Of a stretch of DNA of 64,000 bases, positions 12,801-26,100 are shown piece after piece; the stretch's first letter is position 1, and each line of letters starts with the position of its first letter. This stretch comes from Tubiluchus corallicola. Taxonomy: Eukaryota; Priapulida; Priapulimorpha; Priapulimorphida; Tubiluchidae. The translations under genes and the position numbers were made by a program. The DNA lies in the NCBI GenBank assembly GCA_030141605.1, contig JAQGDQ010000011.1, positions 1,362,066-1,426,065 of the forward strand. Reading direction: 5' to 3'. The notes under the pieces are model-generated. The model was given only the letters and a program-made list of their open reading frames with translations. It was not told the origin of the DNA and ran no database searches.

Positions 12801-13655
12801 CGACAAGGCCACATTGTAAATTACCAAAACGTGTTTTTGCAGATTAACCAACTAATTTGTTACCATGTGAATGATTATTCATACTCTTCACACTAAATAG
12901 CTAGGCAATTCCTAATTCAGGATCACTATCACTAACAGCCGGCAACACCTAATGCTATTTTTTATTGGTTGTTGATCGTAGATTGGCTTGGCCTAGTACT
13001 TGTTTTCGGATGTTGTATTTAGCTTCAGATGTGCACCATTAATTTCATACATGGCTCATGTTATTGGCAATTTGCTCGGTACGAGTTAGCTACATTTTAT
13101 GCTCTGTTATCGAATGTTAGGAGAGAGTTATTATCAGTATCATGTACTTCTGTGGAATAATTTCTATGCACGCGTTTTGCATAAGGAATGGTCCAGTGCA
13201 TTGACTGAGATTACATGTATAGTCAGCTCAAAATTACAGCTGCTGGCAACTCGTGGTTATTCTTACCAGGTTTAGATGTCCAACTGCTACTGTTAGGTGG
13301 CTAATTTTCATTGAGAGGCACTTCTTGTTCTTGTATTTGCCATGCTTATGTTGGGCGCAAAAATAATAGTTCTATTGTTTTAATTTCTTTTGCATCATTG
13401 TTTCACATTTTAAATGTCTTTTTCGTTAGCATCTTCCGCTTGCAATTACTTTCTGTTAAAAAGCTGTATAGTTATTGAATTTTATTAAATAAGCTGTACT
13501 TGCTTACTCATAATGTTATTTTTTGACAGAATGCTCAGAAGAAGCGAGACCACAGCAAAGCTAGTCTGGGCGATTCTTCCGAAGTTCCATCGAGCAAGCA
13601 AGCAAAAATAAGCAGGTCGGGTGACAGCGGCGGCAGTGGTCCGTCAAACTCATAG
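3830..13655 (+). CDS. DDA1: DET1- and DDB1-associated protein 1, complete, five coding exons
   Basis: Coding exons: 3830-3832 (the ATG alone), 9593-9670, 10446-10497, 11877-11938 and 13530-13655, all with GT-AG introns and matching phases. They total 321 nt, or 106 residues (human 102). The product starts MADFLKGLP, as in human DDA1, continues with NFSRYTAD and [12 protein letters not shown], and has the hallmark [18 protein letters not shown] block near residues 47-64. A Ser/Lys-rich tail ends at TAG 13653-13655. DDA1 is a small core component of CRL4 (DDB1-CUL4) E3 ligases: it binds the DDB1 beta-propeller region and helps substrate receptor docking. The start exon is inferred from ATG|GTGAGT in a good context (ACCAAAATGG), because it restores the exact conserved N-terminus. 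A second possible start is ATG at 7020 (MPRQ then a donor), also in phase. Confidence 0.93.
4261..6120. mobile_element. Foldback (long inverted repeat) element in DDA1 intron 1
   Basis: The left end reads TTTATATAAAAGGCAGTGAC, and the right end is its inverse, ending CACTGCCTATATAAA. Both arms (about 4261-4500 and 5850-6120) are built from degenerate repeats around ATACGGATCCG/TACGGAT in opposite orientation, flanking an AT-rich centre of about 1.3 kb. No transposase frame is visible, so this is a non-autonomous DNA element. The CAGTG core resembles hAT termini, but I could not find an 8-bp target duplication, so the superfamily is open. Confidence 0.7.
6230..6257. repeat. 9-bp tandem repeat, three copies
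   Basis: GGACATTAA is repeated three times without a gap in DDA1 intron 1. Confidence 0.85.
9857..10023. mobile_element. MITE, GTTCAGACTAG family, copy 1 (DDA1 intron 2)
   Basis: The left end GGTGTTCAGACTAGCAAGTT is the inverse of the right end AACTTAATAGTCTGAATGCACC. The interior is palindrome-rich, with CGAGTTACT/AGTAACTCG-like motifs. A TA flanks both sides. It is one of three copies in the window (others at 41834 and 49195). The family is non-coding. Confidence 0.75.
11357..11840 (+). mobile_element. Interspersed repeat B, copy 1 (DDA1 intron 3)
   Basis: Same sequence family as 54230-54730 (same orientation) and 59390-59862 (inverted). Shared landmarks in order are TTATATTACTTAGC, a CATCGCCATCCCAGTGTGCACC core, AAAGTAATTTAAACCTTT, GTGCTACAAATTCTCTGATTATT and TGGCTGCACTTAACGGTCATT. 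There is no coding capacity. No tRNA A/B boxes are evident, so it is more likely a MITE than a tRNA-SINE. Confidence 0.75.
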
Positions 13656-13821
13656 CCACTGCTACGTAATCGAAGTTGTTATGTTTTTGTTTGTTGTATT
13701 TGTTTATTACCATCGGTTAACATTGAGCTGTTTGTGTAAAAAGATCGGGTGACGTATTTTTTGGGTTAAATTTCAAATTCTGTTGCAAACTAGGAGACAA
13801 AATGTTCCCTAATTTTATGCT

Positions 13822-13827
13822 AATAAA
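13822..13827 (+). terminator. DDA1 polyadenylation signal
   Basis: AATAAA lies about 167 bp after the DDA1 stop codon, in an AT-rich context, with GT/T-rich sequence after it. It is the first canonical hexamer downstream. Confidence 0.65.
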
Positions 13828-15983
13828 CTCAGTTTCATTGAATCACTTTGACAAATTATTTTGCTAGTGCATTTAGTGTATCTGTGTTGGTATCGTCTAG
13901 CTTTGCTTAATTAATTAATTGCCAAATGAATCTTTAGTGGAATGTTTTTCCGATTATTTGCAGGAAAACTAGGAAGGAAAACAGTTTTAATGAACATCTC
14001 GTGTGTAGAAGTTGGTATGAAGTTTTCCCATTGTGCATCTTGGAATTTGTTTTCAGTATGACAAAAAATAGGTTATTTTAATTAAGGGAATGTAGTGTGC
14101 TAAACATTGACTTTCGACCGTCTTTTGAACTGTATCACTGGCTTGTGAAACATTCTATGCCATTGGGTTTTAAAATATACACAACTTAGAGGATGGCTAT
14201 GAAACTTATAAACTGAAATTGTGGTACCAATTATTTTCCTTGAAGTACAGTATCATCATCATGCTTTTCCTTAGTCACTTAGTTTAGTAGTGACCGCATT
14301 AGTCTCTTACATACACATATTTGCTGTAGTCGGAGGCACGTTACGTTTAAGAACTTCCAATTAACTTAGTACCCACAGAAGATGCCAAAACCACGCTAAG
14401 CCAATGGTTAGGTTTGGTATAAAATGAAAGAAAATATTTGATGTTTTCGATTTCCTCTTTAAAAGTTTTTCTTGGTCTCGGTTTGAAACGTGTTTTTTCC
14501 TATCTTACGTGAATTGTTCCTTGTTGAGCAAGGGAGTGCTACATCTTACTTTAGAATGGCTTATGTTAAAAATCTTCAAGTGTTTACAAGCAATTTTTTA
14601 TTCATTTGCTGCAAAAATTCTGCTGATTTTTTGGTAATTTGACCTTAAAGCTCTAACCAAAATACACAGTTTTGATTTTTATTCTCGTTCAAAATTAAAC
14701 CACTTCATTTAAAATTTTAGCATGCATTAGTGATATTACTGTGAGATGATTGGATAATTACTGTGTGCTGGTTGGTAGTAGCCCGAATGCGTGTGATGCT
14801 CATGTCTAGTAAGTATGAGCAAGAGTGCCTCATTTTTTGGCGTAAGTCATTTCACATTTTGTAATTTTAATAAAAGACTGAATTCGTTTTTGGTGGCAGG
14901 CCCGAAGACGGCTCGTTCGATGCAACAAGTGCATGCTCTTCCAATCTATTACGTGTATAAAGCTATGTGTGAGGTAGCGCCTTTCGTATTTCTTATGAAA
15001 TGTGTGTATATAGTTAATATATGTGTAAGTATTTTATTAGTTTGTAAATGCGAATTACTTTGCTGTAAGCGAGGAAAGGACAGTTTATTTTGCTTAAGTC
15101 ATGTTCCCTAATGAGCAAAATACCGATATTTATATGACCAGAAATCCACTGGTATATGTTGACATGTAAGCTGATTAAAATGTTTAACATTATCTTTGTC
15201 ATCTCATCTTTTCTTACTGATACTGCCTAAGCTATGCAAAGTGTTGGGCATATGATTAACCACACCTTATTGTGGAAACTTGCATCATATTAAATGTATT
15301 TTTATCTGAATAAATGATGTTTGTGTAATTGTAATAATTTGTGTATAATAGTACATAAAGCATTTTTGCCCGCGGCATAGTGTTTATATAATGTTGTTTC
15401 ATGTGTTTGTATCGCTAGTGAATTTTAAGTGCTTAGTTAGCTTTCAGACTATTTTTGCTAAAATTCCGCTGTGCTTGAAACTGTATAATTTTTGCTGAAC
15501 TTAATGATATTGCATTACTGAAAACTACTAAGTCACAAATTACTGAAATTATGTGTTTGAAACAGTACAAAGCACCAGAGCTACAGCTACGTAATCAGTG
15601 TATGGTTATTTTTAGGTTATGATATCAGATATGAAATACAATAAAAGTAATCAACAATATTATTATAATGATACGTTAAATTGCTATCAATTGTTATTTA
15701 TATTACGTATATTTAGTATTACATAGTTTAAAGGGAAACAGTACGAATTTTAGACCATACCTCAAAATGATCTGAGGATTCAAATATGACAAGAGCGTAA
15801 TTATATTGTTTTTTTTTTACTTCTCGGATACATGTTCTCACGGATGTCTAGATGGGCAACAACATCTACATATTTCTTGCAAATTCTTGGATCGCTGTAC
15901 CGCATCAATGGCAACCAGTACGTTTGCCCAGTGTTGTGCGTTACATTATCAGTAATCACATCAATTTTTTACCTTTGCATATA

Positions 15984-16168
15984 CAGTCAAACCTCCTTAA
16001 ACCATCTACTTGGGAGTACAAAAATATTGGAGTTAAGCGAGTTTGGCATTATATAGTGTATTAGTACATACACGTTTATGCAATTATAGACATTTTGTTT
16101 TGCTAAAAATTATGGCATTAAGTGAGGTTAGCATTATAACAGGTTGGCATTATAACAAGATTTGACAG
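15984..16168. mobile_element. Tc1/mariner-pogo-like MITE
   Basis: It starts TA|CAGTCAAACCTCC and ends AAGATTTGACAG|TA. The two ends form an imperfect inverted repeat between TA dinucleotides, as expected for Tc1/mariner-pogo target duplications. Internal GGCATTATA motifs recur. At 185 bp it is too short to code. Confidence 0.75.
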
Positions 16169-17306
16169 TATTTGGCAAGGCACTCTAATGAAGGCTAATG
16201 TTTTTGAAAGATTTCAGCCAGTTGTAATATTATAACATCATCAGTTGCTAATATTGGCAGGGGGTTCTTAATTAACTTTCTAATTAATTATTGTGGGCAG
16301 TGAATTACATTATTTTACACCACAGTTCAAAATAGGGTATGGTTTGAAAATTCAACCCGTTTTTCAATGATTGCTAGGTCATCAGCAGCTCCCTTGGGAT
16401 TTAACCAGATTATTTGGGTTTCAGCACTTAAACGGATCTTCCGCAGTATCATAATGGTAGAATATGAATATTCCTTGAATTCTGTGAACTGCCATTTGTT
16501 GCTTGAGTGAATTTTCATATTGTGTTGTTAACTTTTAGAGCTGCAGGCTTTTAGAGTTTTGCATAAGTACATAATTATTTTTATATGATCATTTTTGCTG
16601 CACTCAGTTAAACCAAATGCGTATTCAGATACAAATGTTCTACATTATCTCTAGCCATTCTTTAGCTACAGCCAAACATTTGATAGTTGTAAATGCTTAA
16701 TTTTGAATCCGTAGTCTTCACTTTTACATAGGTACTTGAACACAAACATTTGCGAAGTTACTTATGTATCTATTAGTAATGTAAATATGTCTGCTTTGTT
16801 ATAGTAACTCTTATTAGTTCAGTAATAATTTTGTAGATGGCGATGCAGTGCGTATAAAACAACGAAATTTACTGACAAGACAAGCGATGCATTATTAAAT
16901 TGGTGCTTTAAGGTGGCATTCGCTGAGTGTATAATTGGCATTAATTTAATATCATAACTATTAAATGAATGTTATTAATGTATAAACAGTACATGTGTAT
17001 TCACGTATAAATTGGCTTCATTCTGTTGTTAAAGAGAAAAAATGCTTGGAAGTATAAAGGCATTTTTTTCTGCTTCAGGAATAATGTTAGTATGTAAATG
17101 TACTTAATTTGACATACCAAAATCCCCATGATTCCACATAAACAATTGCCTTGTTTTCCGGAGCAACCCCCTAATCAATAAAACTGCTCATTATAAGTTT
17201 ATTCTTTACTAGGGTGCTACTTGAAAAATGAAACAGTTGTGCACAGTTATACCAAACAAATCCACAAAAAATCATTGTCGCCTGAATTTTGAAACCTATT
17301 GAACTA

Positions 17307-17771
17307 CAGTCAACCTCTGGTATAAGGTACTCGCTTATAAAGGACTACCAACACCGGTCCCGATTTTTCGTAATGTTTTCCTATGTAAAAATCTTCGTAT
17401 ATAAAGTACTCGCATATAAGGGACTTTCGGTTATAAGGGACGATATCTTCAGGTCCAGCGTAATAGAAACTCAGGTAAATTACCTCGCATATAAGGGACC
17501 TTATGATGAAAGCGAAATTGATCGATTTTTAATCTCAATTTTTCACAAACTCAGCCTTCGAACAGCTTGGTTTCCGTGGTCACATACATCTCGCATCACT
17601 GAATGAACTTCCTATATACCATTTGCACTGAATGTGTAGCAATAATCCATAAAAAAATAGATAAAAGTGCAGAAAAGTACAGGTGTAGATACACCATCGG
17701 TCTGACTCAACTTCGGCTATAAGGGACCGTTTTTCCGGTCCCGAGGTGTCCCTTATATCCAAGGTTGACTG
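17307..17771. mobile_element. Pogo/Tigger-like MITE with CAGTCAACCT ends
   Basis: A 465-bp element between TA duplications (17305-17306 and 17772-17773). The left end CAGTCAACCTCTGGTATAAG is inverted at the right end (CTTATATCCAAGGTTGACTG). Inside, CGCATATAAGGGAC-like motifs recur several times near both ends, like subterminal transposase-binding repeats. The 105-codon open frame at 17289-17606 lies across these repeats and is not a gene. Confidence 0.85.
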
Positions 17772-18589
17772 TACATCTAAAGTTCACAGAATTTTTTTGA
17801 AAAATGTCACAGACTAAAAGGTCAGCTCACTGCACATTGTAACCATCCAATGTTCAACATTTGTTCACTAAGCCTAACCTTTGCCTACTGTAACATTTGC
17901 ATTAAATACATCAAGCTCAGCATGTAGTTTTGGAAGCAAAAATACTTTAGCAGTATGAACTATTCATATGCGGACAAACAGAGGTTAATGAGCACAAAGT
18001 CGTTTAGTACACCTAACTACTACAAATCCAAAAAAACTGTTTGGTGTTCTGACAAAACAGCAAAAGTAGCTTACTACAGCAACAGTTATTATAATAATAA
18101 CCACAGTGTAAATTTATTCCTTTTTAAATGTATAAAGATTAAGAATGTGGTAGAAATAGACACAATATAAGTACATGTACACATAATATGTGATAATCTG
18201 ACAAGAAATTTACAAATCTAAACAATTATGGAAGCACATGGGTAAATGAGTGCATATAGTTACAAGTCAGTCACAAGTAATCACACATAAAAACACAAAG
18301 TGTATTTTCTGGGTGGTGCAGATGTCACAATTTTAATTTGCAGTGTACTAATGAAGGTCAGGGTAATGGCTACTTGCATGGACACTGGACAGTCATGTTT
18401 ATACTGATCAAAAACTGCTGCTACCAATAAGTACAAGGTACGTATAGTTGATAAGTAAATACGCTGAACAGAATTTCTGTTTATACATAGTAATGCATTT
18501 ACCATTTTTGTGAAGAAGAAGAACTATGCCACAGAGAGTTACTAAGCAGCATTTAAACCAATTATGAAACGGCAACCGCAAATTTGTGC

Positions 18590-18720
18590 ATTTCAGTCAA
18601 AATTTGTGCAAACAAGGTGAGAGCTAGCACATTTCCCCGAGGCACGCCACAGAACAAACTTTCCAGCATATCCCACACTGGTTATTAACCACCGGGCAGT
18701 AATAATTGAAACTAAATTGG
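18590..18720 (-). pseudogene. LINE reverse transcriptase remnant
   Basis: The minus strand reads MLESLFCGVPRGNVLALTLF, matching the RT segment usually written GVPQGSVLGPLLF. Stops occur just upstream in the same frame (TAA TAA after a Pro-Gly-Gly). Only a short piece is recognisable, so this is an old inactive fragment. Confidence 0.6.
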
Positions 18721-20120
18721 CACCTAATTGACGCTGTTTACACACAGCATGCCCACGCTGCAGTGTGCAATTATGTGTTATAGCACACAATATACATATA
18801 AGACTCATGTTCACAAGGTCCGGGTAGCTTATTGCATAGAAAATTACATTATTGCCTGTTCAATTATTCGCCACTGCAAACTTGTTGGCCTTTAGAGTGA
18901 AATGCCTGTGTGCAATGTGCAAACAACAAACTGCTTAACGGCTTTGCCAACATTAGATGAAGAAATAGGAAACAACGATACAAAACAACAACGAAAAAGA
19001 ACTATATCGTAAATGTTATCGGTAAAGGTCACCAAACTATTAAAATCTTACAAAATATCATAGAAAAGGCACTAAACTTGCGTTACAATAATTTGTTTTT
19101 TTCCATCCTAAGACGGAGATAAAGTCTTCATGAATGGCAGAAGGCCCAAAGTTCACATTCTAGCTGAGGAATAGTTTTCACTGTTTTCTCATGCAAAAGT
19201 TAGAAGTTACTGTCTTCTTCTCAAGGTAGACTGGAAAGTCGATAATATCATCAGTGACTGGTAAGCCATCCATATTAATTAGATAATTAATTACATTCAT
19301 ACTTTGATCCGCTTACAAGGAACACAGTTATCAGTTCCAGCAACAAAATTAGAAAAAGCTGCCTCACATAATCTTTGAATTTAGTAAACTTAACGTTTGT
19401 ATAACATATTAAAATAGACATTTAAATCAGAACACATTCACCTTCATTAAGTTAGCTAAATAACGATTAATATCAAATGTATTATATACATAATATAATT
19501 TCTGCTAACGACCAATGGAATTGTGTATTGAAACATTTTACAGTAGTTCTTACCGACACTTTTTCCTTGGTATCAACAGCATGCGACTGGCATCAATAGT
19601 GTCAGCAAGTAGACAATGTCCAAACAATCACGCACATGCAAGTTTTCAAAATGTGCAAGTATGCATGCGGATTGTGTGCCGTCGCCAAGCACTAGTTGGA
19701 AATGTAAAAATAAAATGCATGTAATTACGACAGCAGTAGAAATGCGCATGAGCAGTTACTATAACTCCCACAAGTAGTTCCTTAACTTGAACTAAAAACA
19801 TTCGTGTTGAATTTTGGACTTCCACAAAATGTTTATCGAATATTATGCACAATTAGATAAACATTTAAGAAAGAAATTAAGTAAAATATTTCAGTACATT
19901 ATTATGCATGATTAGTCATCAAAAAAAGAACTGGCAAAACTTTGTCTACCAATCCCCTCCTTCATTTTCTTCACTGATGGCACTTTATAGGTGACTTATT
20001 CAATACAGAAAAAATATAATGACTTGGAGTAAGTATTACTACCATTCTATCAATAGTTCTCAGGCTCAGTTCAGTATTTTACAAAGTTTCAATATTTATG
20101 GATTTGTTTCGTCCTGCTTT

Positions 20121-23100
20121 TTACAATGTCCCATTATCCATCATCTTATTTAGCTCGGCTACGAGCGTGGCGAGGTTCACCCGGTGTGGTCCGTCTTTTT
20201 TGAACACCGCTTCGAGGAAATCCGGCTTTGCAAAGTACTGGAAAACATGGTCCGACCGGTCCAACGATTTCTGCGTCAAATGTCGCTTAATCACGAGGGT
20301 TATCATGGCGCTTAACTCTAAGAGCACTTTAGAAAGGTAATGTTTGTCGAAAGAGAAGTCTACTTCATAGAAACTGACCACGGTCATGCAGGCCGACTGA
20401 AATTTCTTTCGGAACTGCTCAGCGACCCTCAGTTCCTCCTGATTCAACTGATTGTTCCTGTACAGGATTCCGACCTTGATCACAGTTTTGATTAAATACT
20501 TCATCACTTTTTCAGCATCTTTCTTCCCCGAGGAATTAGTGGATGATGAATACTCCTTTGCCATCTTGTAAAGGCAATCCAAAGCACTCCCTAAAAACAA
20601 CAAAACAGAATAACTGCTCAGTAATTTACACGAAACCTTATGAATCAACTTATAAGTACTTATGCAATGCCAATGTTCAGTCCTAAGAGCAGCCCTAGAT
20701 TAACCAATGTAAGCACGTGCTTAGGGCTTCATGAGAAGGTACCGTAATCTTTTCAGTGCTTAGGGCCCCTTGGGGTATTAATCCGGCCAGAGCAAGACGA
20801 TTCGTTAACTTTAGTAAATTTTACTCCACACAAAAATTCATCTCTGTGAGGCGCCAGATCGCCGTTTATTTGCACGTGTCGTAAGTTTTGTCTTGATCTA
20901 CCATAAAGTCTTAGCACTTCTCCAGTCAGCGCAAACCAACAAGTCGATTCCTTGTCTAAAGTAACGGAACTCTAAAAGGAAATTAGTTTATAGTGTAACC
21001 AGTTTCAATGGTTGCGTGATGTCAACCAAGTAGCATTTCGGTTGGGACAAGTTATTTATTTTTGAGATAATACACATGTAGTCTAAAGGGGAAGAACAAC
21101 AACAGAAGACTGCAAGATAAGTACAGCAATTGCAAAGTGGTAATCACTTACTTAGCCAACTTGTTATTAGTTTAACAATTTTTGAATACTCAAAGTGAGC
21201 GTTTCTAACTACTAATAAAATAAAGGTCTAATCCTGGCTAAAAAAATGAGGTATAGTGTGGTCACTTCTCACGAATAACAAACGCAAAAAAATCACCATT
21301 TAGAAGGAAATAAGCTGCTATCCTGTTTATGGGTTTACAAAAACCCTTAAACCTACTGCACATGTTTAAAATTACTAATCGAAAGCTAGACTTTGTTGTT
21401 TTTTAAACCTAATGACGTAAACCACGTTTAATTTAGCAACTGCCAGTCAGCCTGCAAAAAAGCTAGTGTCAAGTTTCAAACGAAACGCTTTCAATTTTTC
21501 ATTCAAACCTGAAGCATCTTAGGCATCAAAGGCAAAGCATGTAAAGCTTGAAAATAATCCAGTTAACTAAGCATCGACATGCTAAAGCTATGTTCATATT
21601 TAAACAGTAAGGAAAATGACATCAGCAAACACGCTTCACTTACTAATTTTTACCAGGTCTATGTTCCACAACTTTAGAATGTAGTGGTTAGTACAAGGAA
21701 AATAAAATGCCTAAATTTCGATTTAATTTACAACGAGTTTTTAAAGTTAATGAAGGTAATGCTTGCAGCATACAGATATAGATATTTTTAACTCACACAA
21801 ATGGTTAAACACAAAATTTGCAAGAGAAAATAGAAGGACTAAAAATAACAAAGCCCAACGCAAGGGCAATGTATGACCATAGGGTCCTTTAAACGTTGCC
21901 ACATCTTTTGAAACACTGCAATGCAACAAAGAAGTAGCTTACCAGTTGTAGCATGTATGAAGATTGCAATGCAACAAAGAAAAAGCTTACCAGTTGTATC
22001 ATCTATGAAAACTTTTGCAATGCTCTTTGAAGTCATCTTCCCAAGAATTTTCTTCTGGGCTTTTAGCCCAATGTCCTTTGCTTTGAAATGACTGTCCGTC
22101 ACTGCAACATAAAAATACAGAATACACGCTTAACAATGAACATCCAATAAGCAATGATTATCATTCACTACAGAAGGTGCAGGTTTAACAGTAAACACTC
22201 AACAAACAATGACGGTAATTCACTACAGAAGGTGCAGGTTTAACAATGAACACTCAATAAACAATGACTGTCATTCACTACAGAATGTGCAGCTTTAACA
22301 ACGAACACCCAACAAACAATGACTGTCAATCACTACAGAAGGCACGGGTTTAACAATGAACACCCAACAAACAATGACTATCATTCATTACAGAAGGCAC
22401 AGACCTAACAATGAATACATAACAAACAATGACTGTCATTCGTTACAGCAGGTATATAGACTTAGCAATGTCCTAAGAGCAATTTTTAACAATGCACATT
22501 TAACAACACCCAGTAACACATCCATGTAACATGCCTGGCTACCACTGCAAAATGCCAGACAATGCAGAAACAAACACATTCACAAATGTATCACAGACAA
22601 TGTTAAAACTGTGATGTAGATTCGATTAGACTATTCATTCTAGAATAACTTTCATACGCATTGATTGCACTCCTAACAATGTATATTAATTAAACAAAGG
22701 TCACTTAACATCAGATAAACACTTTAGGACAAACTTATGCCTACAAAAGGCTACGAAAGTTGACGAAAGGATCTCTACTTCAGGTATTGCACCCATAGAC
22801 AACCACTTAATAATGTCCACCACTTATAAACTAGACAGAAAATAACTACAGAAAGTAAACAGAGTTTCTAGCCCTAACACTGTATAATATTTGGAACAGC
22901 CATTATACTTAACAAAAGATGCCTCTCACCGAATACAAAAATAAATTTGTACTACCAATTACCGAAGTATATGAAACAATGCACACCTCAAGCATTGCTA
23001 CCAGAAGTACTGACTTTAACATTGTTCACTGTTTCAGAGCACAGAGAAAGGCAAATTTCTAGTTCTAACAATGTGCATTTACAAAACAATGATTGTTTAT

Positions 23101-26100
23101 ATCATTGGAAAACAAAGACAAAATTATGTATACCAGAGTGTACGAAACAATGTGCACTTCAACAATTACAACCAGAGGAAGCCACATAACAAGGTTCACT
23201 GCTTCAAGGCACAGAGAAACTTCATGTTCTAACATCAAAAACAATGATTACTTAATAATGTGATTGTCTATTACTGAAATGCAAAAAAAAACTATGTAAC
23301 CAGTGTGTACGAAACAATGTGCACTTGAAGCATTACAAACAGAGGGAGCCACTTAGCAATGTGCACTCCAAGCATTACAACCAGAGGGAGCCACTTAACA
23401 ATGTTCACTGAGCTTCAAAGTACACAGAAACAGGCGCTGCTAACAATCAAACCTAGAGAGGGAGGCTTTACAATGCAAACTAAGCGAGATCTCGTGTCAT
23501 ACTTCAGGCTATTTCATGCATCATTAATGAAATGGTAGCAGCTGCAATTAACTACATCAGATCAGTTATTAGCATCTTGTTGACGTGAGGAGAGTATTTA
23601 TAAAATTCACACATCAAACATGCAGCGCTCAAACATTACACAGCAGGTCTCTGTGCAAACTCTTATGCCAATATTAAACCAAGAACAATAACAACACGTG
23701 TGCAATGTGTGACACGTGATCTTACATATTAAATAACACCTAGTACATGTACAATGGCGCGGTAGCTGCGCAATCTTTTCATATGAATGGTATTATCGAA
23801 TGTTTGAGTCAGGCAATTTGGAAAATTGCTAGTTAGCGAGTATTGCAACCGTGTGTTCCATTTAATTACAAGATTAATTAAAGCGCCTTCAAAAAATTGA
23901 GCAGTATTTAAATGCGACATGGTTAGGCCTAATGTATTACATGAACAGCACCAAGAAAAACAACCCGTTTTTCCGGGCATACAGCATTTTTCTAAGCATG
24001 TACAGGGTGGTATAAAAAGTTCTTACATTTCTGCTCTACCTCTAACCAAATAAATAAAAACTAAGGCAGCATGAAATTAAAACCGTGATGCGAAAGCTTG
24101 TTCATTTGCGGGTCTTTAAGGGCATTGGCTGCACTAAGCGCACTGACTAATCGCGTCACAGTTTCTTTTAAGCAAAGCAGCATACATGATTTACGCCCAC
24201 ACAAAACCAAATATACACGTAATACAAAAATGCGTCCCGTTCCATTTCTTATTCTTTGTAAGCTGATTTACCGATCTCGTAGATCAGGTGGTTTTGGTTT
24301 CTCATTGCTTCAGATCGAAACCGTCAGTTCTCATGAATCATTTTCATAAGTTCAGTCAATAAAGTGATGTGATAAACTAGGGGAAGCATAGACAGAAACA
24401 TGAACAAGAGAAAAAGTAAAAGACGCTACAATGGATATTAGTTAAAATTTATTAATTCATCATAAATATTTTGTCTCTCACTGTCTATTTTGAAAGTAAA
24501 ACTGAATCATTCTTTAAAATAAAAAGATCCCGAGCTTTTTACACTACTTCGTTAGGATGCAATACCTGGGTCACGATTCACATACCTGTATGTTCTAAAG
24601 AAGGCAATGCCAGTTAACCCGAAAATGTATGACTTTTCGAATCTATTTTCGAGTGTCTACACCTACTGTCTACTGTCTACAACAGCCGTATGAGTTGGGG
24701 TTTTAATGACACGGCAGTATGTAACTAGTGAAGCTGAAGCATAAAGTTTGAGTTTAAACTGCTAGAACGGAGTTGCGAAAAATCAATTAAAAAGAAAAAA
24801 AGAGCTAAAAACAGAACTCAAACAGTTAAAACTGAAAAAAAAAACATTTTATGAAGGAGGTTGATAAGTCAATACAAGACAAAGTACCCATATGAACATG
24901 AAAACGCAAGAAACTGATGTTAATCGAAGCGAAGCAATAATTTTTAACCACATAAATACAAAGCACAGTAATAAACCATATTAACATAACACTACACAAA
25001 GTTACACAAGCGCATCGCTGTCTAACTAGAAGAGCGTGTAGAACCCAATTTGCAGTATAAATAAACTGTACCGGTTCCCAAATACAGCAAGATTGATTTT
25101 GCGGATACCCTGCAAACGATGTGTCCACTGCATCTCATTTCAAACCGATTTTGGTCTCTCAAATGACAATGGTGGTTTTATAAGGGCTTTGGACACATTG
25201 TTTGTTTGGACACATGTTATTTCTACAGATATATTTTGACATTGACATACCCACACAGGATAATTTGGATACATAGGACATTTGGTCATTAGGCATTTTT
25301 GGCACTAAGATATCTGGACACAAGGTACTGCAGGAAATTTGGACACTAGGTACAGTATTTTGGGCACGTATGCCATTTGAACACAAGGTCGAAGTCATTT
25401 ACACTACGTAATTCTGACCATGCAAGTCCTTTACGTACAAGTTACTGTAACACGTAAGTAATTTGATCGTATATAAGTCATCTTGAAAGTGGAAACATGT
25501 ATAATTTCGGCACAGTTAATTTGACCTATTGGTTACCTATGAGCCAGGTGCCCTAGCTCAATCTGGACTTTTTCATAATTTCTTTGTTTCGGCTAAAGTT
25601 TAATTACACCATTAATTAGTAATCTTGAAATTCAGATAATAATAAATTAAATCTAATATGTTGTCATTTTAAAGCCGATGATTTGGACAGGTTATTTAAA
25701 TACGTAGATAAATCGGACACGAACTATTTAGACAAAATACCATAAAAATTTGGATTTAACATTGTACCACTTAGCAATATGGTAAAAAATTACGTAAATA
25801 GGCCTATTAGGGCGCTTTCATAGATTGAGATATCCCCGTGCGATGACGGTAGCTGCAGCGATCACGGTTACTACGACAGATACGATTGGTACCGTGCGGC
25901 GATTGCGACAGATACGGCTAATTAACTGAATCGTACTTTAAGTGTGAAAATAATTCATTTAGATTGAGGTGTTTAGGTATTAATTAAGATAAAAAGGCGA
26001 ACATTGGAAATGAATATTTTCCTGGAAGATTTTTCTTTACGGACTATTAAAATGGGCAATACAGTTTGTCAAGTGATGAAGAATTTTGCCTGACCAACTG

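Larger units (their letters stand above)
13656..20120. other. Convergent intergenic region, DDA1 to TNFAIP8-family gene
   Basis: After the DDA1 3' UTR I see no convincing exon. The stretch is AT-rich and holds two pogo-like MITEs (15984-16168, 17307-17771) and a reverse transcriptase remnant near 18590-18720. Open frames at 14815-15111, 15832-16064 and 18281-18505 lack recognisable motifs and overlap repeats or low-complexity sequence. Confidence 0.6.

Noticed and set aside
17289-17606. 105-codon plus-strand frame
   Set aside because: Lies within the pogo-like MITE and its subterminal repeats.
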